64,000 nt of DNA from Gammaproteobacteria bacterium (GCA_027013145.1 JALUXX010000036.1:62001-126000), one strand, 5' to 3'. Positions 35,673-45,813 are shown, counted from the first letter of the stretch. Numbers and translations: made by a program. Notes: generated from the sequence alone by a model not told the origin.

Positions 35673-38534
35673 TCAGGCGCCCCGGGTGCCCATCCGCGCG
35701 GGCGCTGCGGGGATCGCGTCGATCGGCTGCGGCTTGCCGATGTGGTAGCCCTGGGCGTAGTCGACCTTGAACATCTGCAGGATCTTGAGGATGTTCTCGG
35801 ACTCGACGAACTCCGCGGTCGTCTGGATCCCCATGACGTGGGCGACGTGGTTGATGGCCTTCACCATCGCCCGATCGGTCGAGTCGTGGACGAGGTTCTT
35901 GACGTAGCTTCCGTCCAGCTTCAGCAGGTCGACCGGAAGGTTCTTGAGGTAGGCGAACGAGCTCAGGCCGCTGCCGAAGTCGTCGAGCGCGAAGCGGCAG
36001 CCCATCTCCCGAAGGTTGGTGATGAACCGCCCGGCGCTGGTCAGGTTGGCGATCACGGCCGTCTCGGTGATCTCCAGGCACAGGCGGCGCGGATCGACGC
36101 CCGAGGTCTCGACCAGGTCCACGAAGAATGCCAGGAACTCCTCTTCCGAGAGGGATTGGCCGGAGAGGTTGATGGATACGCTGGCCATGTCCTTGAGGGC
36201 GCCCGTGCCGCGCGCCATCGCTCCGAGGGCCGCGCGCACGACCCAACGGTCGATGGCGGGCATGAGGTGATAGCGCTCCGCGGCAGGGATGAAGGCGTAG
36301 GGCGGGATCACCTCGCCGGTGGGGTCCAGCATGCGCAGCAGCAACTCGCAGTGACGCCCGGCGGCGCTCTGGCGCGAGATCGGCAGGATCGGCTGGTAGT
36401 ACAAGCGGAAGCGGTCCTCGTCGAGCGCGAGCTGGATGCGCTGGATCCACTGCATCTCGCCCTGACGCTGCGCCACGGCGCCGTCGTCGGGCTGGTAGAG
36501 GTGGACGCGGTTGCGGCCCTGGTCCTTGGCGACGTAGCAGGCGGCGTCGGCGGCACTGAGCACGTCGGAGAGCGTGCCGCTGTCGGCGGTGATGGGGACC
36601 AGCCCGATACTGGCGCCGACGCGGAAGGTTTTGGACTCCCACGCGAAGCGGAAGGCCTCGACGCTACGGCGCAGATCTTCGGCCACGAGTTGGGCGTTCT
36701 CGACGGTACAGCCTTCCAGGAGCGCGCCGAACTCGTCGCCGCCCAGCCGGGCGATGGTGTCGCTCTCTCGGATCTTCTCGCGGAACAGCCGGGTTAGCTG
36801 CTTGAGCAGCTCGTCCCCGGCGCCGTGCCCGCAGGTATCGTTCACGACCTTGAACTGGTCGAGATCGATGTAGCACAGGGCATGATGTTTGCCGTCGTTG
36901 CGTGCGGTGATCAGCGCGTTCTTCACGCGTGCCTCGAACTCGCGGCGGTTGATCAGGCCAGTGAGCGCGTCATGGGTCGCCTGGTGGGTCATCTGGCGGG
37001 CGAGGCCGCGCAGGCGGGTGACGTCGTGGAGGGCGACGACGGCCCCGATAACCTCGCCGCCGCCGTCGTGGATCGGCGCTGCGGTGACCTCGATCGAGAA
37101 CTCGCGCGCGGCGCCGCGACCCAGCAGGGAGGTGTTGCCGGGTACCGCGGACGCCCGGTTGTCGCGCAGACAGCGGGCGACCGGGTCGGGGACCGGGCGC
37201 CGGGTGGCCTCATCGACGAGCTTGAGCACGTTCGCCAGCGGAAGCCCGCGCGCCTCGCGCAGGCGCCACCCGGTGAGCCGCTCGGCCGTGGGGTTGATGT
37301 ACTCGACGACGCCCTTGACGTCGGTGGTGAGGACCCCGTCGGCGATGGACTGAAGGGTGACCTGGATCTTGTCCTTTTCCTTGTGCAACGCGTCGCGCGC
37401 GTGTCTGAGCCCGCTGACGTCGCGGATGCTGCCCTCGACGCCGGCGATCGCACCTGCGGTATCGTGGTAGAAGTGGGCGTTGATCGAGGCCCAGATCCCG
37501 GTGTCCGCGCGCGTGCGCAGCGCGACCTCGAAATTCTCCACGATGCCGAAATGTTCCTCGAGCGCCGCCGTCAGACGCCCGGCGTCGTCGGGATCCCGGT
37601 AGAGTCCGGCGAATGCCGTGTGCGTCAACTCCGTCGCAGAGTAACCGAGGAGTCGCTCGACCGAGGGCGTGATCCAGACGATGCGTCCGGCGGTGTCGGT
37701 GCGATAGACGACGTCCTGCAGGTTGTGCAGGATCGAGCGCAGCCGGGTTTCGGAGTTGCGGATCTGCTCTTCGGCGCGCTCGCGCTCGCGGATCTGGTCG
37801 CTGAGCGCGGCGTTGGCGTGCTCGAGCTGGGTACGCGCATCCTCGGATTGGCGTCGCGCGGTGGCGAGGCGGTCGATCAGCTCCGTGTTCTCGATGCCGG
37901 CCTGAAAGGAATGGGCGAGGGTCGCCTCCAGGCGGCGGGCGGTGACACCGAGCAGCCCGGCGAAGGCGAAGGTCATGGCCCCGATCGCCGCCGGTACGGC
38001 GCCCCCCGTCAGGATCAGTTCGAATGCCGCCGGAGCGAAGGCCGGCAGGAGAAAGCAGAAGACCGAAACGGCGGAGGCGGCCAGCGTAGCCAGCGCCGCC
38101 GCGCCCAGACCCCACAGCACCAGGACCAGGAACACCTGGTGCAGCAGGCCGCCGTAGTGGGCGACCAGCAGGGCGCCGGCCCCCCACGCGGCGCCGGCGG
38201 CCAGCGTCGCGGCGTTGAAGCGCCGGAACCAGACTCCGGGATCGGACGCGCGCTCGCGATTCCAGTAGCCGTGGATCAGGGCGGCGCGGACCAGGCCGAG
38301 CAGGGCCGTCAGCGCGGCCCAGGGTGCGAGCCACTTGCCGGGGACCGTACCCGCGAGGAGAAGGTACAGCAGCGCCGCGAGCAGGGGCATCACGACCCAC
38401 TCGGCGCGACGCCGCGCGAACAGCAGGTCGAGCCGGCTGGCGAGGAGGCGCGAGTCGCGCCGCGGTCTCGGGGCCGCCGGCCCCGCCGGGGGCGGTGGTC
38501 GGCGGGCCGGTCGGGTGGATCGCTGCAGTCTCAT
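35673..38534 (-). CDS. Membrane PAS-GGDEF-EAL protein
   Basis: A 953-residue regulator. About six membrane segments lie in residues 45-195, then a coiled-coil stretch (about 205-265), two PAS domains (about 265-385 and 390-510), a GGDEF domain (intact GGDEF at 598-602 preceded by RESD, an RxxD inhibitory site) and an EAL domain. The EAL signature reads ELL at 730-732. The metal-binding glutamate is kept, and later motifs (LEITET, LDDFGSGLSSFAYLKN) are present, so phosphodiesterase activity is possible but uncertain. Likely a sensor that makes and/or degrades c-di-GMP. Confidence 0.93.
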   Translation of the reverse strand: MRLQRSTRPARRPPPPAGPAAPRPRRDSRLLASRLDLLFARRRAEWVVMPLLAALLYLLLAGTVPGKWLAPWAALTALLGLVRAALIHGYWNRERASDPGVWFRRFNAATLAAGAAWGAGALLVAHYGGLLHQVFLVLVLWGLGAAALATLAASAVSVFCFLLPAFAPAAFELILTGGAVPAAIGAMTFAFAGLLGVTARRLEATLAHSFQAGIENTELIDRLATARRQSEDARTQLEHANAALSDQIRERERAEEQIRNSETRLRSILHNLQDVVYRTDTAGRIVWITPSVERLLGYSATELTHTAFAGLYRDPDDAGRLTAALEEHFGIVENFEVALRTRADTGIWASINAHFYHDTAGAIAGVEGSIRDVSGLRHARDALHKEKDKIQVTLQSIADGVLTTDVKGVVEYINPTAERLTGWRLREARGLPLANVLKLVDEATRRPVPDPVARCLRDNRASAVPGNTSLLGRGAAREFSIEVTAAPIHDGGGEVIGAVVALHDVTRLRGLARQMTHQATHDALTGLINRREFEARVKNALITARNDGKHHALCYIDLDQFKVVNDTCGHGAGDELLKQLTRLFREKIRESDTIARLGGDEFGALLEGCTVENAQLVAEDLRRSVEAFRFAWESKTFRVGASIGLVPITADSGTLSDVLSAADAACYVAKDQGRNRVHLYQPDDGAVAQRQGEMQWIQRIQLALDEDRFRLYYQPILPISRQSAAGRHCELLLRMLDPTGEVIPPYAFIPAAERYHLMPAIDRWVVRAALGAMARGTGALKDMASVSINLSGQSLSEEEFLAFFVDLVETSGVDPRRLCLEITETAVIANLTSAGRFITNLREMGCRFALDDFGSGLSSFAYLKNLPVDLLKLDGSYVKNLVHDSTDRAMVKAINHVAHVMGIQTTAEFVESENILKILQMFKVDYAQGYHIGKPQPIDAIPAAPARMGTRGA

Positions 38535-38754
38535 CCGCCGACGTCTCCGGGCCGCGGGTGCCCTCGCAGTATCCCCGGGCCGCGGGCCTCCGGGGGCGCA
38601 ATATCCCGCCAGTTTCTCGGCCGCCCGCCCGGGAACTTGAGGCCGGGCTAAAGGTGGCGGCGCACGCGGACGCTAACCGGGGGCAGGGCCCGCGCGGCCC
38701 GCGGATCGGCCGCGGGCGGGGTTGCGGGCCCGGATGAATCCGGAGTCTTCGACC

Positions 38755-39021
38755 ATGAACGACTGCAGCCGAATCCGTGAGTGCGACCGGCGCTCCAAGG
38801 CGGCGGGCACGCTGATCGGCAGGTACCTGCAGCAGGTGACGCTCGCCGGTTGCGCCGTCTACGAGATCATCGAAGAGCACCTCGAGACGGTGCGCATCCG
38901 CGTGTGCCGGGGTCTGCCCGGCACCTGCGTGTTCCCCTACTGGGGGCACGAGACGCTCGTCTACAAGAGCTACGCGTTGCGCAACATCGCCGCACGCGAG
39001 GCCGCCGACGCCTGCCTCTGA
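38755..39021 (+). CDS. Small hypothetical protein
   Basis: An 88-residue soluble protein (MNDCSRIRECDRRSKAAGTL onward) with six cysteines. It has an alpha/beta-looking middle (LQQVTLAGCAVYEIIEE) and no signal peptide. The ATG at 38755 is preferred over one at 38734, though neither has an obvious Shine-Dalgarno. It is divergent from the PAS-GGDEF-EAL gene and 82 bp upstream of the PilZ-like gene, so it may share their regulation. No family recognised. Confidence 0.55.
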   Translation: MNDCSRIRECDRRSKAAGTLIGRYLQQVTLAGCAVYEIIEEHLETVRIRVCRGLPGTCVFPYWGHETLVYKSYALRNIAAREAADACL

Positions 39022-39103
39022 GCTGCGCCCCGCCCCGGATTCCCCGCGCGGGGGGGGGTGATGCCGGCGGGGCCGGTCACCGGCGGGCGTGCAGGAGGAG
39101 TCG

Positions 39104-40957
39104 ATGAGGACCGACCACCCGGGGCAGCCGGAACCCTTCATCGGGGAGAGCGCCCTCGAAGTTCCGGACCGGGGCCGGGATCGGGCGCCGGGCGCCGGCT
39201 CCGATCTCCATGCGAAGGCGATCGGCGCCCGGGTCGCCGCCTTGCCGCTGGCCGATCCGCCGCGCGCGGCCGGCCTCCTGCTCGAGGTGCTCGGCGCCCT
39301 GAACCGCACGTCGATCGACGCCGGCGAGCGCGCCGCCGCGGTGGCATTGCTGCGCCCGCCGCTAGGGACGGTCATGGACGCCCTCGCCGGTTCATACGTC
39401 CGTTCCGCGTTGCCGCTGAGCGAACCCGAGCGGCGCCGCGCCGGGCTCGTGCTCGAACTGGCGAAGGAAGGCGCCTACGCCGAGAAACTCCTGTTGCTGC
39501 ATCCCGTGGCCGCGGGGCCGCGCGAGCCCGCCTTTCCGCGGGCGCTCGCGCGCAGCGCGGCCGCCCTCGCACGGCTGCTGCTGGAACACTACCGCCTGTA
39601 CGCGGTGGAGCCGCGGGGTGTATGGGGGGAGTTGCACCGCCTCTATCGCCACGCCGAGGCGCTATGGACCGCCGCCGGGCGCAACGGTCCGGCGGCCGGC
39701 GCCCTGGGGGAGCTGTTCCGCGAGTATCGCCGTGCGGCCCTCCTGGCGTTGGCCGATCCCTATCACCTCGTACCGGGCGAGGTCGCGGAGGTGCACCGGG
39801 GACTGGGCGGGTGGGTCGAGGCGCAACCCCTGCGGCCGCCGGACCGGGGCGGTGTCGAGGGACGCTTCTACGTCGCGCTCGAAGGCGCGGGGGCGCCCGC
39901 GTTCGGTGTGCCGGGCTGTGCCGCCCCCGCGGGGGGTGTGCGGGTCGTGCCGGTCGACGGGGTGCTGCACGAGGTCGCCGCGCGGATCGCCGCCCTCGGC
40001 GGGCGCGGCGCCGCCGGCGCGGCGGGTCGGTCGTCGCTCGCCCAACGCCTGGAGCGGGCGATGTGGCTGCGCCTGCACCGCACCTGGTCGGCGCGTACGG
40101 CGCGCGGTTCGGCGCGACTGCCGGCGCCCGCGCCGGTGCGGATCGCGATCGGAATCGGGAGCTGCCACCATTTCCTATCGCGCGGGGCCGACTTCCATCC
40201 GGAGCGCGACGAGGTCGAGATCCGCAACGGGCCCCTGTCGGAGGTGTCGCCCCATTTGAGCCTGGTGCCGAAGGAGTTGGAGCCGTGGAAGCGGCACGAG
40301 GCGGTGGAGCGGTTGCGCAACGGGATCGCACGCCCGCGCGAGACCCGTTTCGACCCCGAGGACCGCGAGCGTGACGTCTGGGACAAGGTATACGCACATC
40401 CGGTGGATGAGATCGCGACCGCCCCGGGCTTCGTCGCGCTGCGTTGGGAGCGCTTCGATTCCAGCTCCGGCGGCCTCGCCGTGCGCGGGCGTCCGCCCCG
40501 GGCCGCGCGCGTGCGCGTGGGACAGCTCGCCGCCTACCTCGACCTCGAGGCGCAACCCGCGCGCGCGGACGCATCCGCCTGGACGCTCGGAATCGTGCGC
40601 TGGCTCCGGATCCACGATGACGGGCACATGGAGCTTGGAATCGAGCGGATCGCCGACCGCGCGCAACCGGTCGCCACGCGCGGGGTCGCGGGGACCGGCG
40701 GCGGGACCGAGTATTTCCGCGCCCTCGGGGTACCCGGGGCGGACGGGGACGGGGCGATCGCCGGCATCGTCGTGCCGGCGGCCGTGTATGACGTGGGGAG
40801 CGTGCTCGCGGTCAACCTGACGACGCGCCTGCTCTACGTGCGCCTGACCCGCATGCGCGAATCGACCGGCTCGTTCGCCCGCTTCGACTACCGCGTGGTG
40901 CCGGCGCCGCTCGCCGAACGCGAATTCCTGCCGCAGATCCCGCCGCGCGGCCCGTGA
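39104..40957 (+). CDS. Large protein with a C-terminal PilZ-like domain (possible c-di-GMP receptor)
   Basis: A 617-residue protein. Residues 40-330 are helical, alanine/leucine-rich, with the conserved-looking segment GVWGELHRLYRHAEALW near 170. Residues about 440-590 resemble an atypical PilZ domain: FDSSSGGLAV has the D-x-S-x-x-G shape, and the later WTLGIVRWLRIHDDG and MELGIERIA are typical of this group. A clear RxxxR motif was not located, so nucleotide binding is uncertain. AGGAGG lies five bases before the ATG at 39104, which decides the start over a GTG at 39089. No membrane segment or signal peptide. Confidence 0.7.
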   Translation: MRTDHPGQPEPFIGESALEVPDRGRDRAPGAGSDLHAKAIGARVAALPLADPPRAAGLLLEVLGALNRTSIDAGERAAAVALLRPPLGTVMDALAGSYVRSALPLSEPERRRAGLVLELAKEGAYAEKLLLLHPVAAGPREPAFPRALARSAAALARLLLEHYRLYAVEPRGVWGELHRLYRHAEALWTAAGRNGPAAGALGELFREYRRAALLALADPYHLVPGEVAEVHRGLGGWVEAQPLRPPDRGGVEGRFYVALEGAGAPAFGVPGCAAPAGGVRVVPVDGVLHEVAARIAALGGRGAAGAAGRSSLAQRLERAMWLRLHRTWSARTARGSARLPAPAPVRIAIGIGSCHHFLSRGADFHPERDEVEIRNGPLSEVSPHLSLVPKELEPWKRHEAVERLRNGIARPRETRFDPEDRERDVWDKVYAHPVDEIATAPGFVALRWERFDSSSGGLAVRGRPPRAARVRVGQLAAYLDLEAQPARADASAWTLGIVRWLRIHDDGHMELGIERIADRAQPVATRGVAGTGGGTEYFRALGVPGADGDGAIAGIVVPAAVYDVGSVLAVNLTTRLLYVRLTRMRESTGSFARFDYRVVPAPLAEREFLPQIPPRGP

Positions 40958-40985
40958 CCGGCGCGCGCGGGGGCACGGTCGAGGG

Positions 40986-41786
40986 TCAGCCGGCGCCGTC
41001 TTCCCCCGGGGTGCCGGAGGCGTCTTCCTCCGGCCTGGTGCGGCGGCGCGCGACGAAGCGCGACCACCATACGCCGACCTCGTAGAGCAGCCACATCGGC
41101 ACCGCCAGCGAGACCTGGGACAGGACGTCGGGCGGCGTGAGCAGCATGCCGACCACGAAGCAGCCGACGATGACATAGGGGCGGATGTGGGCCAGTTTCT
41201 CCGGCGTCATCACCCCGGTCCAGACCAGCAGCACGGTGGCGACGGGGGCCTCGAAGGCGACCCCGAAGGCGAAGAACATGGTGAGCACGAAATCGAGATA
41301 ACTCTTGATGTCCGTCATCACCTCCACGCCGTGCGGTGCGGCGTGGGTGAAGAAGCGGAACATCAGCGGGAAGACCACGAAGTAGGCGAACGCCATGCCG
41401 CCGTAGAAGAGGGCGGTGCTGGAAACCAGCAGCGGCAGGACCAAGCGCCGTTCGTGACGGTAGAGCCCCGGGGCGACGAACGCCCAGATCTGGTAGAGCA
41501 GGTAGGGCATCGCCAGGAAGATCGACAGCACCAGGGCGAAATGAAACGGCGCCAGAAACGGCGAGGTGACGTCGACGGCGATCATGCTGCTCCCCTTCGG
41601 GAGCTGGCGGATCAGCGGCTTGGCGAGCAGGGTGTAGAGCTGGTCGGCATAGACCGACAGGCCCATGAAGATGACCACCACCGCGGCGATGCCGCGTAGC
41701 AGCCGGCTGCGCAACTCGATCAGGTGGGAGACGAACGGCTGTTCCCCGTCTCCCTTGTCCGCGTCGCCCTCAGGCCTTGCCGTCAT
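40986..41786 (-). CDS. tatC: Sec-independent protein translocase TatC
   Basis: The core receptor of the twin-arginine pathway for folded proteins, 266 residues with six membrane segments. N-terminal [15 protein letters not shown], the [12 protein letters not shown] loop and [22 protein letters not shown] are conserved. It overlaps the tatB end by 17 bp. The C-terminal tail is acidic/arginine-rich and variable. Confidence 0.98.
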   Translation of the reverse strand: MTARPEGDADKGDGEQPFVSHLIELRSRLLRGIAAVVVIFMGLSVYADQLYTLLAKPLIRQLPKGSSMIAVDVTSPFLAPFHFALVLSIFLAMPYLLYQIWAFVAPGLYRHERRLVLPLLVSSTALFYGGMAFAYFVVFPLMFRFFTHAAPHGVEVMTDIKSYLDFVLTMFFAFGVAFEAPVATVLLVWTGVMTPEKLAHIRPYVIVGCFVVGMLLTPPDVLSQVSLAVPMWLLYEVGVWWSRFVARRRTRPEEDASGTPGEDGAG

Positions 41787-42288
41787 GGGTTCCGTCCCGG
41801 TGCGCCGCCGGATGCGCGGGTGCGGGCTCCGGTGCGCCCGCGGGTTGCGCCGCGGGTTCGGGGGCGGCGTCCGCGGGCCGGGGTGCGCCCTCGGCACCCG
41901 CGCGCGGCGCGGCTTGGGCCTCGCCCGCCGCGACCCCCGCCCCACCGCCGTCCTCCGCTGGTTCTCCCTCCAGGATCTCGTAGCGCTGCGGCGCGTCCGC
42001 CGCGCGTCGCGCCGACTCGAGCCCGTCGCGCACTTCACCGTCGGTCGCGTGCAGCTCCCGTTCCAGCTCGTCGAAGCCGCTCTCGTCCTTGAGATCCTGG
42101 AGGCTCTTCTTCAGCTCCTCGGCCTCGAGTTCGCGCCGGATCTCCTCGCGCATGCCGTCGGCCATGCGCCGCAGCCGCCCGATCCAGAGGCCGGCGGTGC
42201 GGGCGACCTGCGGCAGCCGCTCCGGCCCGACGACGAGCAGCGCCACGACCAGCACGACGACCAGTTCCCAGAAACCGAAATCAAACAT
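41770..42288 (-). CDS. tatB: Sec-independent protein translocase TatB
   Basis: A 172-residue single-span protein: [20 protein letters not shown] membrane helix, GPERLP hinge, amphipathic helix, then a long proline/alanine-rich tail rich in EPA repeats. It works with TatC in recognising twin-arginine signals. Lies between tatA (44 bp upstream) and tatC. Confidence 0.96.
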   Translation of the reverse strand: MFDFGFWELVVVLVVALLVVGPERLPQVARTAGLWIGRLRRMADGMREEIRRELEAEELKKSLQDLKDESGFDELERELHATDGEVRDGLESARRAADAPQRYEILEGEPAEDGGGAGVAAGEAQAAPRAGAEGAPRPADAAPEPAAQPAGAPEPAPAHPAAHRDGTHDGKA

Positions 42289-42332
42289 GGTGCAGACTCA
42301 GGGCGTGCCCGGACCGGAACGGCCGGGCCGCT

Positions 42333-42599
42333 TCAGACCTTGTGCCTCTCCTGCGGCGCGCCCTGTCGCTGCGCCTCACCCTCAATGACCCGGCCCTGCT
42401 CTCCGCCGGCCGCCGCCTGCCCCTTGGCGGCCGGATCGTCGGCCGCGGGGGTTTTCTCCTCCTCCCCCTCGCGCAGCGAGCTGCGGAAGCCGCGGATGGC
42501 CGAGCCCAGATCCGAGCCCAGGTTGCGCAGACGCTTGGCGCCGAACAGCACCAGCACGATCAGGAGGATGATCAGCAGCTCTTTGAACCCGAATCCCAT
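42333..42599 (-). CDS. tatA: Sec-independent protein translocase TatA
   Basis: An 88-residue protein with the classic short membrane helix (MGFGFKELLIILLIVLVLFG), the FGAKRLRNLGSDLG hinge and amphipathic helix, and a charged tail. It forms the translocation pore assembly. First of tatABC, 35 bp downstream of hisE. Confidence 0.97.
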   Translation of the reverse strand: MGFGFKELLIILLIVLVLFGAKRLRNLGSDLGSAIRGFRSSLREGEEEKTPAADDPAAKGQAAAGGEQGRVIEGEAQRQGAPQERHKV

Positions 42600-42634
42600 T
42601 GCTATGTTCCTCGCAGGTGGCGCCGGGGCGCCAT

Positions 42635-42952
42635 TCAACCGCCGCGCCCGGCCTTCTCTTCGATGCCCGAGACGCCGAAGCGTCGCTCGAGCTCCGCGTA
42701 CACGTCCCGCGGGCCCAGACCCTCGCTGGCGAGCAGCACGAGCGTGTGGAACCACAGGTCCGCGGTCTCGTGCACGATCTGGTCGCGGTCTCCGTCCTTG
42801 GCGGCCAGCAGCGTCTCGGCGGCCTCCTCGGCGATCTTGCGCAGGATCGCGTCCCGGCCCTTGCGGTAGAGCGAGGCGACGTAGGACGTCTCCGGGTCGG
42901 CGCCCTTGCGGGCCTCCAGGGTCGCGCCGAGTCGTTCCAGGACGTCAGCCAT
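42635..42952 (-). CDS. hisE: Phosphoribosyl-ATP pyrophosphatase
   Basis: A 105-residue MazG-like enzyme for the second step of histidine synthesis. The metal-binding motif [19 protein letters not shown] and [15 protein letters not shown] are present. It overlaps the hisI end by 8 bp; here E and I are separate genes rather than a fusion. Confidence 0.97.
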   Translation of the reverse strand: MADVLERLGATLEARKGADPETSYVASLYRKGRDAILRKIAEEAAETLLAAKDGDRDQIVHETADLWFHTLVLLASEGLGPRDVYAELERRFGVSGIEEKAGRGG

Positions 42953-43331
42953 AGATCTCCCCGGGATCCTTCAGGACCGGCTCGACCGTCTCCCAGCGGC
43001 CGGATTCCAGGCGTCGGAAAAAGCAGTCGCGGCGTCCCGTGTGGCAGGCGATCCCGCCCTTCTGTTCCACGCGCAGCAGGACCGTGTCGCCGTCGCAGTC
43101 GAGGCGGATCTCGCGCACGATCTGCTCATGCCCGGAGGACTCGCCCTTGTGCCACAGCCGCCCGCGCGAACGCGACCAGTAGACCGCCCGCCCGGCGGCC
43201 AGTGTGGCCTCGAGGGCCTCGCGGTTCGCCCACGCGAGCATCAGCACCGTCCCGGTGGACGCATCCTGGGCCACCACCGGGACCAGCCCGTCGGCGTTCC
43301 AGCGGATCTCTTCGAGCCAGTCGTTACCCAT
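42945..43331 (-). CDS. hisI: Phosphoribosyl-AMP cyclohydrolase
   Basis: A 128-residue zinc enzyme for the third histidine step. Seen: [34 protein letters not shown] and the metal-site segment [29 protein letters not shown] (split signatures LDCDGDTVL and ACHTGRRDC). A 214-bp gap separates it from hisF; the palindromic element fills most of that gap. Confidence 0.97.
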   Translation of the reverse strand: MGNDWLEEIRWNADGLVPVVAQDASTGTVLMLAWANREALEATLAAGRAVYWSRSRGRLWHKGESSGHEQIVREIRLDCDGDTVLLRVEQKGGIACHTGRRDCFFRRLESGRWETVEPVLKDPGEIYG

Positions 43332-43380
43332 CGGATCAGTTTCCGGCTAACGCCCTCCGGTTGCAAGGCGCGACGGCGCG

Positions 43381-43548
43381 CTAGGGGCCTGTCGGACTTG
43401 GGTGTTCGTAGCGAGGCGGCGGGAGAGCGAGGACGGTTTTCCGATCGTTTGAGGCGAATAGTGATCGCTATTTACCGAGAACGATCGGAAAAATGGGCCG
43501 ATTTCCCGCCGCCGCAGTAGGACATGCCCAAGTCCGACGGGCTCCTAG
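43381..43548. repeat. 168-bp palindromic element, copy B (inside the his operon)
   Basis: Second copy of the element at 18056. The terminal inverted repeats are 43381-43402 and 43527-43548 (20 of 22 bases pair). The base change ACTTAGG to ACTTGGG in the left end is matched by CCTAAGT to CCCAAGT in the right end, a compensatory pair. The same internal TTTTCCGATCGTTT/AAACGATCGGAAAA-type palindrome is kept. Its right end supplies the hisF TAG stop. Since hisF-hisI are co-directional it would be transcribed, forming a long hairpin in the his mRNA. Confidence 0.85.
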
Positions 43549-44318
43549 AGCCGCACGGTCACCCCGTGCCGGGAGAGGTATTCCTTGGCCTGGGCGATAG
43601 TGTACTCGCCGTAGTGGAAGATACTGGCGGCGAGCACGGCGTCGGCCCCGCCCTCGCGGACCCCCGCCACGAGGTGGTCGAGGTCGCCCACCCCGCCGGA
43701 GGCGATCACGGGGATCGGGACGGCGTCGCTCACGGCCCGGGTGAGCGCCAGGTCGAAACCGGCGCGGGTGCCGTCGCGGTCCATGCTCGTGAGCAGGATC
43801 TCCCCGGCGCCGTAGTCGGCCATGCGCACCGCCCATTCGACCGCGTCCAGGCCGGTGGCGCGGCGCCCGCCGTGGGTGTAGACCTCCCAGCGCGGCGCCG
43901 CCTCCGTGCCTCCAGCGCGCTTGGCGTCCACGGCGACGACCAGGCACTGGGCGCCGAAACGTCGCGCCGCCGCGCGCACCAGTTCCGGATCGCGTACCGC
44001 GGCGGTGTTGATGGCGACCTTGTCCGCCCCGGCGTTGAGCATGCGCCGCACGTCGTCCACGCTGCGGATGCCGCCCCCCACGGTCAGGGGGATGAACACC
44101 TGGGAGGCGACCTGCTCGACCACGTGGACGATGGTGTCGCGTTCGTCGGAACTCGCGGTGATGTCGAGGAAGGTGATCTCGTCGGCGCCCTGCTCGTCGT
44201 AGCGCCGCGCCACCTCGACCGGATCTCCGGCGTCGCGGATCTCCACGAAACGCACGCCCTTGACCACGCGGCCGGCGTCGACGTCGAGGCAGGGGATGAT
44301 GCGTTTGGCGAGGCTCAT
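43545..44318 (-). CDS. hisF: Imidazole glycerol phosphate synthase cyclase subunit
   Basis: A 257-residue TIM-barrel that uses ammonia from HisH to make IGP and AICAR. Starts [20 protein letters not shown], with conserved [28 protein letters not shown] and the catalytic aspartate pair (about D11 and D130). Its TAG stop lies in the palindromic element. Upstream neighbour hisA ends 51 bp away. Confidence 0.98.
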   Translation of the reverse strand: MSLAKRIIPCLDVDAGRVVKGVRFVEIRDAGDPVEVARRYDEQGADEITFLDITASSDERDTIVHVVEQVASQVFIPLTVGGGIRSVDDVRRMLNAGADKVAINTAAVRDPELVRAAARRFGAQCLVVAVDAKRAGGTEAAPRWEVYTHGGRRATGLDAVEWAVRMADYGAGEILLTSMDRDGTRAGFDLALTRAVSDAVPIPVIASGGVGDLDHLVAGVREGGADAVLAASIFHYGEYTIAQAKEYLSRHGVTVRL

Positions 44319-44369
44319 CGTCCGCGTCCGGCCACGCCCCGCGGCGCCCGCCGGGGGGCGGACATGGGT

Positions 44370-45113
44370 TCAGCCGGCGCCGCAGAGTTCATCGGCGAGG
44401 CGCTGCGCCGCGGCGAGGTCCAGCGTCCCCTCGTAGAGGGCGCGCCCGATCACTGCGGCGGCCACGCCGTCTTCGGCGACCTCGCACAGGGCGCGCACGT
44501 CATCGAGGTTGCGCACTCCGCCCGAGGCGATGATCGGGATCTGGACGGCGCGCGCCAGCTCAGCCGTGGCCGCGGCGTTGACGCCGCTCATCATGCCGTC
44601 GCGGCCGATGTCGGTGTAGATGATGGCCTCGACGCCGTCCTGTTCGAAGCGCTGGGCCAGTTCCGCGGCGTTGTGATTGGAGAGTTTGGACCAGCCTTCG
44701 ATCGCCACGCGGCCGTCGCGCGCGTCGAGGCCGACGAGGATGTGGCCGGGGAATTCCAGGCACAGGTCGTTGACGAAATGCGGCGTCTTGACCGCCTGCG
44801 TGCCGACGATCACGTAGCGCACGCCCGCGTCGAGGTAGGTCTGAACGGTGTCCTCGTCGCGGATGCCGCCGCCCACCTCGATATCGAGATCGGGGTGGGC
44901 CGCGGCGATTTCGCGGATGACCTCGGCGTTGACCGGGCGTCCGGCGAACGCCCCGTTGAGGTCCACGATATGCAGGCGCCGCGCTCCGGCCTGCGCCCAG
45001 CGCCCGGCGACCTCCACGGGGTCGTCCGAGAACACCGTCTCATCCTCCATGCGACCCTGACGCAGCCGCACGCACTTGCCGTCCTTGAGATCGATGGCGG
45101 GTATCAGCAGCAT
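44370..45113 (-). CDS. hisA: ProFAR isomerase (phosphoribosylformimino-AICAR-P isomerase)
   Basis: A 247-residue TIM-barrel, start [20 protein letters not shown], with [15 protein letters not shown] and [15 protein letters not shown]. It performs the fourth histidine step. Located between hisF and hisH with short gaps, as in other gammaproteobacteria. Confidence 0.98.
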   Translation of the reverse strand: MLLIPAIDLKDGKCVRLRQGRMEDETVFSDDPVEVAGRWAQAGARRLHIVDLNGAFAGRPVNAEVIREIAAAHPDLDIEVGGGIRDEDTVQTYLDAGVRYVIVGTQAVKTPHFVNDLCLEFPGHILVGLDARDGRVAIEGWSKLSNHNAAELAQRFEQDGVEAIIYTDIGRDGMMSGVNAAATAELARAVQIPIIASGGVRNLDDVRALCEVAEDGVAAAVIGRALYEGTLDLAAAQRLADELCGAG

Positions 45114-45168
45114 GGTTTGACCTTGGCGGTTGACCGGTTGTTCGATTGCATCGTCGCCGCGGGCGTGG

Positions 45169-45813
45169 TTACGCCGCGCCGTCCCAACGCAGGAAGTTCC
45201 CCAGCAGCGCGAGGCCCGCGAGTTGGCTCTTTTCGGGATGGAACTGCACCGCGAAGATATTATCGCGTGCCAGCGCCGATGCGAATCCCCGGGCGTAGGG
45301 CGTGGTCGCGGCCACGAGATCCTCGTCCTCCGGCGCGACGTGGTAGCTGTGCACGAAATAGTAGCGGCTGTCCTGGGGAATTCCCGACCACAGGGGGTGT
45401 TCGCGCGTGCGGTGGACCTCGTTCCAGCCCATGTGGGGGATCTTCAGCCGCGTGCCGTCGTCCGCGCGTGCGTCCTCCGGAAACCGTATCACGGATCCGG
45501 GAAATACCCCCAGGCCCGGCGTGCCGCCGTCCTCCTCGCTGAACGTCATCAGCGCCTGGAGTCCCAGGCAGATCCCCAGGAACGGGCGCGAGCGCAGCGC
45601 GGCGACGATGGCCTCGTCGAGGCCGGTGTCCCGCAGCCGCCGCATGCACTCGCCGATCGCCCCCTGCCCCGGGAACACGACCCGCGCGGCGCTCGCGACG
45701 CGCTGCGGGTCGCCGGTGACCCACACGCGGGCATGCGGGGCCACGTGCTCCACGGCCTTGTGGACCGAGCGCAGGTTGCTCATGCCGTAATCGATGATGG
45801 CGACGCTGTTCAT
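45169..45813 (-). CDS. hisH: Imidazole glycerol phosphate synthase glutaminase subunit
   Basis: A 214-residue class I glutamine amidotransferase that feeds ammonia to HisF. The nucleophile cysteine is in [11 protein letters not shown] and the His-Glu pair in [12 protein letters not shown]. Start [19 protein letters not shown]. Third gene of the his cluster. Confidence 0.98.
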   Translation of the reverse strand: MNSVAIIDYGMSNLRSVHKAVEHVAPHARVWVTGDPQRVASAARVVFPGQGAIGECMRRLRDTGLDEAIVAALRSRPFLGICLGLQALMTFSEEDGGTPGLGVFPGSVIRFPEDARADDGTRLKIPHMGWNEVHRTREHPLWSGIPQDSRYYFVHSYHVAPEDEDLVAATTPYARGFASALARDNIFAVQFHPEKSQLAGLALLGNFLRWDGAA

